The position numbers were made by a program, and so were the translations under genes. A stretch of 64,000 nt of DNA, taken from assembly GCA_028023455.1 (NCBI GenBank), contig JAQFVV010006471.1:62001-126000 (forward strand). Direction: 5' to 3'. Numbering within the stretch: the stretch's first letter is position 1; each line of letters opens with the position of its first letter. Below, one piece after another: positions 54,838 through 64,000 of this stretch. The notes below the pieces were generated by a model that searched no databases, was not told where the DNA came from, and saw nothing but the letters and a program-made list of their open reading frames with translations. This stretch comes from Epiperipatus broadwayi (taxonomy: Eukaryota > Onychophora > Udeonychophora > Euonychophora > Peripatidae).

Positions 54838-55130
54838 TAAATATGAAATATAGTATTGTATTTTAGACACATCGTGCATTTACTCACATTTATATAACAA
54901 TGTTTAATTTCAAGATTTTATTAATATAGAAAATATTGTTGTTATCAAAAACTATTATTTCAAATTAAATAGTTTAAATAATTAATTAAAAATAAATCCA
55001 GATTTAATTAAATGTTTGATAATATAAGGCAGCAGAAAGAAGTTTGCTCTTAATTAAAAAAAGGATCTTAAATTCTTTTTGAAGTATTAAAAAATTGAGT
55101 GGACAAATTTTTAATGTCTTCTTCATATAT
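54838..55130. other. AT-rich DNA, nothing seen
   Basis: No frame, repeat or motif above background. Confidence 0.6.
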
Positions 55131-55144
55131 TCTTGTCATTGCAG

Positions 55145-55220
55145 CTGCTATTATGTAATAATTCATAGAGAAACAAACAAAAACGACCTAACTGCTACCA
55201 GCATACATCAGCCTGTGTAA
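55145..55220 (+). CDS. candidate terminal coding exon, unknown gene
   Basis: A strong acceptor (cttcatatattcttgtcattgcag, ending 55144) and one base of a split codon precede CYYVIIHRETNKNDLTATS then IHQPV and a TAA stop at 55218-55220. Codons such as GAC, ACC, AGC, CAG and GTG are unusual for the background. It is 4.4 kb downstream of the candidate at 50600-50709 on the same strand but starts in a different phase, so the two cannot be simple alternatives after the same exon. No family recognised. Confidence 0.35.
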
Positions 55221-56635
55221 CAGTTTACTAGCTTTTTATTTTTGACTTCAAGCTCAAAACACATCAGTTACCTAATAGTTCTAACTAAAAATTTGTTGAG
55301 TTTTTTAGAATCATAATTAATATCCATGCAAATATTTTTTATAATATTTATAATTATAACAATTAAAACTAAATTATTTCACTTATTCCCAGAAAGTAGT
55401 AACGTCATCAGCTAAGACAACAGTTGGTGGTTGAAAATAGAGAATCTAAAAGCTCCTGATTGTGGACCAGTTGGCAATCAATGATGATGGTTTTGTTTGT
55501 GTAAAACAATGCAGATATTTTTCAAATAAGAAAAAAATATCTAATTTAATAGAAAGTTATTGGTTTTTTTGAAGCTAAAAAATAACATGAAAAGACAATT
55601 GATTTGTAAAGTAAAGAAGCACACAAATGGAAATCCCAAATAAAGTGTGAATTATTAATGATGTTGAGGAGGTTAATGTTATAGCTGAAAAGTTGAATTT
55701 TTTTTTTAATTAATGGAATTTGTACATACATATTTTTTATATATCTTATGCTTAATTGATTTTTGGTAATTAATAAAAATATAAAATACTTTTAATCATA
55801 TCAAACTACATTTTAAAGTTCTCATCTATGACGGCATTAGAAAACAATTGTAAGATGAATGTGCTGTTGAAAAATTTGGTTATGTTAATAAAAAATAAAA
55901 TATAAAAAAGTATACTTTTTTAAAAATAGAATGTTAAATGGACAATTGATGTGGATGCATCCAAATGAGGGTGTAGCAGAATCATATTATATTTTGGTTA
56001 ACAAAAAACATGTATTTCAAGATTGTGATATTTATAATAGATTCAACATAAGAAGTAATCATTAATTAATAAGATATAAGATACGTGTTAATGCATAAAA
56101 AAGGCAATATTTATAGTTCATATTTGTTAAAATACTACAATATATTTAAATTTAAATTTTCAAATTATTTTAAATTATTGAAACACTTTGAAGATAGTTC
56201 AGGCTTTATTACATCAATAAAAAGATAACTAATATTTCTCTCAGAAGTACAATAAAGATAGTACCCAAAAAATAGCAATTTAACCTACTGTACCAAAAAA
56301 ATATATGAAGGAAAAAATGAAAATGATTTGTTGTAAATGATCCATTAAGAAGAAGTGAGTATCTAGATATGATAAAAAAAATAATCGTGATATAAGAAAA
56401 TGTAAGTATGAATCACAATAAAGTTTATAGAAGGTAATAAAAGACTTGAAGATTCTAAATATATATTGGCATTTTAAAAAAGTAATTTTTTTTTCGATAA
56501 TAAAAAAAAAATTACAAAAAAAAAAAGGAAAGTCATCATGAAATGTGTGGATTTTATAAAGAATTATATAAGATATATATAAAAAAAAACAGACATCAAA
56601 GTATGCCCTACTATTATTATATTTTCCAAATAGTC
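55221..56635. other. AT-rich DNA, no gene called
   Basis: A GC-richer patch at 55390-55500 shows no supported frame. The part from about 56160 on could be the decayed upstream region of the RTE remnant that follows, but I see no clear endonuclease motif. Confidence 0.5.
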
Positions 56636-56639
56636 AAAT

Positions 56640-57060
56640 TATTTTAAATGAAAAGGTGTGAGATGCAGTTAAATCTATTATGAAATGCTGGTATTATTAT
56701 TGATATTTTAAAATAAAAAATTGTTGGCAAATCAAATGTCTAAATAATAAAGATATACAAGATGAATGTAAGAATGCAATAGTAATATTAATATTTAAAA
56801 AAGGTGATAAAAAAGTGCAGTCTTTTAACATATCTATACAAAAACTTTTTATTACAAAATATCTCCAATAAGCTTTGGGTTCTAACCAATCAAAAATTAA
56901 TTAGATTTAAAAATGTTTTTAGAACAGTGGTTCATATGTTACATTGAATAGTTATAGAAAGAGTCAATGAGTATGAGTCGCAATTATAGATTATGAAATA
57001 GCATTGAGTTTAGAAGTATTTTTACAGTAATTGAAGGAAACGTTTTTAAAATTATTAAAC
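56640..57060 (+). pseudogene. RTE-type reverse transcriptase remnant, copy 2
   Basis: Plus-strand translation shows a decayed entry (VKSIMK, near 56668) followed by CKNAIVILIFKKGDKK (about 56767-56815), the typical W[KR]NA.I..LFKKGD block of RTE-clade polymerases. ISIQKLFITK is left from the RPISLLS.IYKLFTK block. Near 56930-57030 HMLH..VIERVNEYE and AIIDYEIALSLEVFLQ correspond to the first catalytic-aspartate block (DYEKAFDSV). Stops and shifts are numerous. Downstream fingers and palm, including the FADD box, were not found, so the copy is truncated or too decayed. Orientation is opposite to the copy at 29-35 kb. Confidence 0.7.
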
Positions 57061-58059
57061 AAATGTAAAAAATATAAATGCCAAAAAAATTAAAATAATA
57101 TTCAATGGAAAAGAAGAAAAGAAAGATTTATAATCACAAATTTTAAAAAAATTAGCAACTAAAAATATTTTGATCAGATTATTCATAATGATGGAAAATA
57201 TAATGAATCAAATCAATTAAAGAATTTTTTAGTTTGGATGGAATGTTTTTATTATAAATAATGTAAGAAAAGATCGGCATTTTATAATGGAATATTGATT
57301 ATAATATGGGATGATAATATAAAAACTTTAGTATGTCTCAGAATTGAGACGTCATTCATAATAATATAGATCTAGCCTAAGTACAGAGTGCCATTTTATA
57401 ACAGTACCAAAATTAATTTGTCATTTTATAACAATCATCACCTGTATATGACCATCATCGGCCAGCATTGGGTAGCTATTTTATAACAATAATGATGAAT
57501 TTCTTACCTCATTATTTGTATATGTTTGTTCAGTCAGAATTAATCACAAAATAAAAGAAATTGACCTAACGATTTTTAGACAACATTCACTACTGACACT
57601 ATATGGAAATAACAGATTATGAAGAAATGCCCTTAAGATTTAAATATTATTTATATCAGAGCAAAACATGCATCAACAAATAGTAACTTTGTTAAAACCT
57701 GTATAAAATTATCTAGCTGAGTTATTAGTCACACTAGGCAATAATAATATTTCCAATACATAATTATTTAGATTGTCCACTACACGAAAATAAAATACTA
57801 AGGACAATCTCTATTAAAATCTATTCCATTCAGGTAGTATTTAAAACAAAAAACAAACAAACAAGATCATCACGTCAGCCATCACCAAATCTATTAAATA
57901 TTCCAAAGTAAATTGTAATAAGCAGTGAAAACATATATCATTGTTTAGAACAATGATATATGCCTAAGATATCCATTTAATTTATTATTGAATGAAATCA
58001 AATTCAAATCAATATATTATTAAGTTCTGATATACTTTTACTAATCTAATATTAAAAAT
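57061..58059. other. AT-rich DNA, no gene seen
   Basis: Between about 57390 and 57490 the phrase cattttataaca recurs three times at intervals. No frame. Confidence 0.6.
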
Positions 58060-58200
58060 ATAGGGGATTTGAAATCACACTTTCAAGCCACTTTACTATC
58101 CACATTATCTCATACAACTGAGACACATCACCATACACATGCAGAAAAGATAAATAATCACCAATACATGTATTTGTGCTAGACCAATATCAGTTGGTCC

Positions 58201-58202
<2 letters not shown>
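58060..58202 (+). repeat. half copy of the fold-back family, ending in (TA)n
   Basis: From gatttgaaatcacactttca through tctcatacaactgagacaca, agataaataatcaccaatac and atcagttggtccagat the order matches the left arm of 3074-3799. The match stops where a (TA)n tract begins at the place of the family's catatatgc sequence. No inverted second arm follows. Confidence 0.8.

Positions 58203-58279
<77 letters not shown>
58203..58279. repeat. (TA)n microsatellite
   Basis: About 38 perfect TA units. Tyr-Ile frames on the minus strand are artefacts. Confidence 0.98.
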
Positions 58280-58281
<2 letters not shown>

Positions 58282-61200
58282 AACAGATAATAAAAAATAG
58301 ATAGAAAGAAATTATTAACATATCTAAATATAAAATACCATTTGTAACAGAAATAAAACTTTGTAACAGCATACATATTAATGTAATGATGAAAAAGGCT
58401 GCTATTTTGTAACCTTTTAATATATAGATGAGTGATAAAATGATAGTTGCTATAATTCAATAAGTAAACATTAAACAGGATATATGATATGCTCTAGCAG
58501 TTCATCATTTGTAACCAAGTAAAATTAAATAAGAAATGAATGCACTGTGTTAGCTAAAATACAATTTATAACTAAATAAGGATGATGCTAACATATAAAT
58601 CAGAACATCTGCATATCATGCTCTATTTGGGTGTCTATTTATAATTAATTAAATATAACATTATAGCCCGTTGGCAACTATCCTAAACATTAATTATGTT
58701 ACATTAATAATGAAATAAATAAATTATCTCATTTCTCAATACTTAAAATAACAACATGACAATTAAAACTATCCTTATTAAAGATTTAATGATATTTAGA
58801 TATTGGGGAAGTCATTTGAACAATAAAACATACTGGCCATTGTCATCAAATAATATTAAATATAGCAGCTGAATAAAATTACCCACTGTGAGATTCCTGA
58901 AGTGCATTATGCATATCTCCCATACTAGGTTCTTTTAACAAAGAATCCTTCCTATTCTTTCCAACTATATAAGACCAATCATGGGCACATACACACACAT
59001 TGGTGCTATTCATAACAACGTATAAAATTATCATATAAAGTTAATATCATTAAGTTGGAAAGGGATTAAATCACTCTTTATTCAGTTTAACTAAGTACAT
59101 GTGTTTTCCCACGAATGCCACTAGATTGTTTTAAATCTAGATAAATATCTGTTTAGAGTGTACTGAGTTCAAACTCATTCGGTACATTTTATCACACATG
59201 TCTTGGATGACTAATGAAAAAAATGACAATCTTACATTTTACTCATGTCAATAAAATCATAAGATCCCCATATCACCAAATTTATATATTCAAGACTCTT
59301 ATAGATATTACTAGCTTAGTTGACGTATATTGATGAACAGACAATTATAATCTTATTAATGGCTTCCAAACAAGCATAGTGAAGACCATTACTTAAGTGG
59401 ATGGCCATGAAACTAGTTACTTAACTTAGTTATTTATCATAATATAAAGATGATAATAATAATGATAATAATGATGATGATGATGATAATAATAGTGATG
59501 ATGATGATGATATCAGCCATAGCTTTATAATGAACTCACAACAATAAATTTATCTTTGTAAACTCATAAGCACTTTTTAAAATCATCCTTTGTCAAAATG
59601 GGATTTAAATATTACATTCACTAGCATTTATATAAGTTTATGTTTATTTACTAAAATACTTTTATAGTTAAAACTAGGATTCAATAAAACCAGTGATGAT
59701 GACTGATCATCATGCTTCTCTCCACATGATATTCAACTTTCTATACACCCCTATTTACTAAATATATTAATTATGTTAAACATGAGATTTAATGCTTGTA
59801 ATTTATTAATGATGATGAGGTTCATAACACATGTATAGTACTATGTTTAAACTGTGTTTTATTCAATAACATGATATCCATCTTTGATGAGGATGATCAA
59901 AACTAATGGGCATAACATAGTTTTAACTTTCTATTATTGAACTATAATTATTAAAACTTGGTTATTATCAAGCATAATCTTTAAATACTTAAATGTGAAT
60001 CCATATTTTTTAGCTTACTTAACATTTTGTGAGACTTGCTTAATATTTATGAATGCTGATGATTCTTAATATCTGTGAGCAATGATAATGATCATTTAAA
60101 CCGATAAAATCAAGACAAGAAAAACAATATTTTAATAACAACTCAGAAACCAGTTAAAATATATATAATTATATTTATTAATACTACTCTTCTTTCTTTC
60201 TTTAAAATCAAATTAATAACCAGATAAATGACTTATTATCACATTGATTAAATATAGAATTCATACAAAAATTTATATACGCACAACCAAATAAATTTAA
60301 TGTACAAGTTTGTCATTTTGGATATTTTAAAATAAGCTGTCTTAAAATGACATTTTAAAAAATATTTCATTGAATGCTTACTTAAGACTTTCCTAACTTA
60401 TTATATCATAAAAATAAATTTCATATGTAACTTGTGTGTTTTATTTCACTTCATTCAAATGTGAATCCCTGCTTTATAATTTACTATATTTAAACTAACT
60501 ATGCATAACCTATTCTTTTGACATGTTTGTGTAAGCAGTTACACATGCACACACCCTGTGATATGTCAACATATATTTTTAAAATGTGTTCCCTTATATT
60601 AGAGATTAATAAACAAATCACATATATAAAAATATTCTTGCAACCTTGAGCAAAAGAAAATAAAATACATTATATCAATTTTAATATGCAACAAAATAAA
60701 TAAAAAAAACATTATAAATGCATATATTTATAGATTACTCATTATCATAATAAATGAAGAACAATAAAAAATATTTCAATATTATAATATGTAATAAAAA
60801 CAATAATAAAAAAATAATCAAAATTTAAGTTTAAAGATTTAAACTGTGTTTGTGTTATGTTATGTGATATTGAGAATAACTATCGATAAACAAGCCCTTA
60901 ATGTTTCTGTATCAAAAGAAAAAATGCTTTGATCAATAAATTAAGGTTTACTTTTAATAAGTAAGAATAAAAGATCTGTTAATGAAAGTTCATAGTTACA
61001 CGATTATTTTCACTTCTTATAAATGTCTCAAGTTTGAATTTTCAGACTGCTTGTCTCACGTATAGCTTCAATAAGTTGATTTGCTCCATTAAAAAAAAGA
61101 AAAGTTCTTGCAGATACTTTTAAAATAAACATAAATTAATTGACTTGCTTATTTCCACAATTTTAAAATTATTTATTGTTGATACTTTTGATAACGCTGA

Positions 61201-61610
61201 ATTTGTTAACTGATTTGTTTCCAATTTTTAAAAAAAACCATCATTGTAAACACTTTAAATGACTGAGGAAAACTTTAACAAAAATTTGATTCATAGCTTC
61301 ATCAAACTTGGCTATATATATGGCTTTTATTCATCTTTTCTTTCTTCTTCTCTTGTCCAAGATGATGATTAGATTATGTTTGTGGCTGCCTTTAAATTTG
61401 TCTATTCTTCTGGTTACTATGGACTGGTATATGAGTCCATAGTAGATTAGTGATTTAACCCATTCTGTCAGATTCCAGGAAGAAGAAACAATGGTTTTAG
61501 CAATGCAAATTCATTGTATTATACACAACAAAATATATTAATATCATTTTATAGAATTGTCAATAACTTCTTCCAAGAAATTCAATTTTTTTTTCTTTTT
61601 CTTAATACTG
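58280..61610. other. AT-rich DNA, no gene seen
   Basis: Contains a GAT/AAT microsatellite at about 59448-59511 and a promoter-like caactatataagaccaatcatg at 58961-58982 without supporting context. A perfect small hairpin, ctatggact...agtccatag, lies at 61418-61443. No frame is supported. Confidence 0.55.
59448..59511. repeat. (GAT/AAT)n microsatellite
   Basis: Interspersed gatgat and aataat units, ending gatgatgatgatgatatc. Confidence 0.9.
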
Positions 61611-61620
61611 CTGGGAATTA

Positions 61621-61622
<2 letters not shown>

Positions 61623-61705
<83 letters not shown>
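61623..61705. repeat. (TA)n microsatellite
   Basis: About 41 perfect TA units; the overlapping Tyr-Ile frames on the plus strand are artefacts. Confidence 0.98.
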
Positions 61706-61710
<5 letters not shown>

Positions 61711-62600
61711 TCTTCATCTATACTGACTTTAAAACAAGAGTCATTTTTCTTCTTTTAGATTTTTCTTTTTTAGAGAGAGGAAAAAATCAATAACTCATAC
61801 TCTTAAAAATTAAATACTGTTCATTTCCTTTCAGTTTAAAACAATTGCATATTTCATTAATATTATTAACTGATTTCCATTAAGTAAATATTGTTTCTCT
61901 CATTTCTAAAGCAAAAATTGAACTGCTTCTCTCTAAAAAATAACATTAAAAAAACTGCTCGCTACATCTCTTCTTTAATCAACTTGAAAAAAAATCTGAT
62001 CACTAAATATTGTTTCATTCATTTATATTCCAAATCTTTGATCAAAGAAAAGGACCACCTGGAAATCTTATATTGAGATAAAGATCAAAAATCAGAGTTT
62101 GACAAGCTGATGTACTATCGCAATTTTACAAGAAAATTAATAATCACATTTTATTTCATAAAAGCACCTCTTTTCTAAAATAATCTTAGATACAGATAAC
62201 ACAAACAATAAAGCTGGCAATCTATAGTCATTAGAAATAGGTGTAAAAGTGTTTTGGTGTTTATACAGACATTCTCATTCTTTCACACTCTTTTGCACAT
62301 GTACATTTTTTTCTTTTTATCTCCCAATCTACTAATTTTAATCACCTTATTTTACACTTTCTTTCTGATCTGCTTTATTTTAACAAAAATTAATGTTAAA
62401 TAATTTAACACCTTATTTAATAAGAAAATATAATAAATCAATATTAAATATTATTACCTTCTCTCTTTACAATTGCTTATTTATTAACTATTTATAAATT
62501 ATATAATATATACACACATAAATCTATATATATAAGATTTTTTTTCTTAATTAAATAATATATGTGTTTGAGATGAGGACATATATCCACAATATATATA
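61706..62600. other. AT-rich DNA, no gene seen
   Basis: The 61-codon plus-strand frame at 61891-62076 is Lys/Ser/Leu/Ile noise with no motif. Confidence 0.6.
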
Positions 62601-63133
62601 TTGTAGTGGGCACACGATGATCGAAGGCTACACTTCCCTTTTACGTGTACATAATGGGAAATTCAATAATTCCAAATCATCCACATTCCGTTACCGCAAG
62701 CAGAGATAAATAAGAAAATAGATGAGTCTATCTCCGTATTTGACCGAACCTGTATGCTATATGGATATAACCCCAGGTTATGTTTCCCGACTTTCTCCCG
62801 ACTGCTGTAAGATTTGACAGAGTTACAGTGCTTGGATGATTTATAAATCGAATGGAATCAAACACTGCACCACCAAATTTCATGTGTTAATTCAATAATC
62901 AAAAAATGAATAATAGTTCCCCACCCTAAGACTAGACTATCCCTTTTTGAACGTGGCGAAAAACGAGACAAGACAGATTTAAATAGAAAAAAATATATAT
63001 TTAATAGAATAAATCAATCATAAAAAAAATCTATAAAACACATTTACATTAAATAAAACAGATTATGATCTATAGTGCTACAAGAAAAAGAACACATAAA
63101 AACTCTTATAAATGCTGGTACATTTATAAATCG

Positions 63134-63223
63134 TCACTCTGGGTATTTATCAAAAAAAAATTCAAGAATGTCTTTATCATTTACAAAAGGAAGGTGGCCA
63201 TTGTCTAAGTCAACGATGTGCAT
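63134..63223 (-). pseudogene. short protein-like frame inside the LTR-type remnant
   Basis: Minus-strand ATG at 63221-63223 opens MHIVDLDNGHLPFVND and continues KDILEFFFDKYPE to a TGA at 63134-63136. The same frame goes on as RFINVPAFIRVF after that stop. The acidic, well-mixed composition is unlike background, so it is probably a fragment of an element-encoded protein. Family not recognised. The plus-strand frames of 66 and 80 codons over the same DNA (63075-63275 and 63304-63546) have no support of their own. Confidence 0.3.
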
Positions 63224-63378
63224 GTTGAAATATATAAAAGAAAATATGTATCTTTACCTAGGTTTTAGTCTCTGAATTTATCTGACGTCCTGCCAACCAT
63301 CACATGGATTTCTCCACTTCTTTAGGAGGGATGGTCACTCGTAGGTTAGATTTGGTTGTGTATAGCTTCTCAGTGTTA

Positions 63379-63425
63379 AGGCATCATGGACGAGGCATCA
63401 AGGACAAGGCATCAAGGACAAGGCA
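63379..63425. repeat. 14 bp tandem repeat, three copies
   Basis: ggcatcatggacga, ggcatcaaggacaa, ggcatcaaggacaa and then ggcaactaa. It lies within the leader of the LTR-type remnant. Confidence 0.92.
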
Positions 63426-64000
63426 ACTAAATGAATCCATCGGCAGGTGCTACGACGGTGATTATTACATATTGACAAGAACCATTAGTACAGTAAGTCC
63501 GGATCGACCAGCGATCACGATGGCCTTAGCCAGCCATTCTAGATGAAGCACCAATGTTAAAAGTCATATTTGCTAACTATATTGGTTGATTATCGGAGCT
63601 GTGTTTTACCATCCTCTCAACACAAAGTCTCTGGCTCTATTCTCTCCTGAAAACTTTTTTTTAATTAAAAAAATTCCACCAGCCTTTGTCCTTCTGATCC
63701 TTTGTTTTCACTTTCATTCACACCTTTCTTACTATGCCTTCGGCCATATGTAAATTTGTTTTACTCAATCTAGTAGCACTATGTACATTTATTTATTTCA
63801 ATATTTTTTAATTTAATTACACAGATTTTAATACATGTTTTTCTCTCTTTTTTTTATTTAAGTTTAGACAAGCATTTATTATTGCTGTCTATATTCTGCT
63901 CCAAATACACTCCATACACGCATTTCGTTTATCGTCAAATGTGTACTTTAAAACCCAGATCCTTATCTTTTGATTATGATTAACTTTCTATGTTTTGCAT

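Larger units (their letters stand above)
62602..64000 (-). mobile_element. probable LTR-retrotransposon remnant
   Basis: The GC content jumps and CG dinucleotides return. On the minus strand an LTR-like end ...gacttttaaca (63554 on) is followed by tggtgcttcatctag (63553 down to 63539). This begins with TGG, as a primer-binding site complementary to a tRNA CCA end must. The leader continues inward and contains three 14-base tandem units. A short protein-like frame follows at 63134-63223. At the other edge tgtagtgggcacac starts at 62602, an LTR-style TG terminus. No gag-pol domain is visible, so it is a solo or internally deleted piece, or it continues past the window edge. Confidence 0.5.

Noticed and set aside
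58179-58460. Tyr-Ile frames across TA arrays, also at 26324-26524 and 61514-61793
   Set aside because: Translation of (TA)n.
61418-61443. Perfect hairpin ctatggact/agtccatag as a small RNA gene
   Set aside because: Stem of only 9 bp with no longer pairing around it.

Overview
This is about 64 kb of extremely AT-rich eukaryotic DNA. It carries no complete protein gene, no rRNA or tRNA gene, and nothing that looks bacterial or viral in layout. The make-up points to an invertebrate animal: long (TA)n, (GATA)n and (TAA/GAA)n arrays, an RTE-type non-LTR retrotransposon family decayed in several places, LTR-retrotransposon remnants, tRNA-like SINE pieces, and many long inverted-repeat (fold-back) elements. 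I cannot name the species. A mollusc would fit, but that is only an impression from the repeat style. The window reads as intron or intergenic space.

Layout. 1-3.1 kb: AT-rich with one exon-like patch at 1.82 kb. 3.07-3.80 kb: near-perfect palindrome. 3.8-8.5 kb: plain AT-rich DNA. 8.5-14.1 kb: two good minus-strand terminal-exon candidates (8.54 and 12.27 kb), one ambiguous patch (14.04 kb) and three SINE-like fragments. 17.7-20.1 kb: a second palindrome, then a repeat of about 362 bp present as tandem and inverted copies. 21.2-21.7 kb: a large (TAA)n/(GAA)n tract. 26.8-27.5 kb: third large palindrome. 29.3-35.5 kb: minus-strand RTE reverse-transcriptase pseudogene whose N-side and C-side halves are separated by about 4.2 kb of different DNA bordered by (TA)n on both sides. 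35.5-36.0 kb: a small snap-back duplication and a fold-back element with a (TA)n loop. 40.9-41.8 kb: mosaic GATA/GATG/GACG/GACA array. 45.5-48.0 kb: decayed LTR-type remnant with a primer-binding-like site, a coiled-coil gag-like frame and an in-frame repeat of about 29 residues. 48.3-48.8 kb: palindrome with tRNA-like sequence at its centre. 50.6 and 55.1 kb: plus-strand terminal-exon candidates. 53.2-54.8 kb: four-copy inverted cluster. 56.6-57.1 kb: a second RTE remnant, plus strand. 58-61.7 kb: long (TA)n arrays in plain AT-rich DNA. 62.6-64 kb: the most GC-rich stretch, probably an LTR-retrotransposon remnant read on the minus strand.

How it fits together. Almost every non-random stretch is transposon debris or a simple repeat grown from it. 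Fold-back elements dominate, and (TA)n arrays lie inside or at the edges of several of them. The exon-like patches could be terminal exons of one or more host genes with very long introns, but short open stretches behind splice-acceptor-like sequence are common by chance in DNA like this. Transcript or cross-species alignment would be decisive.
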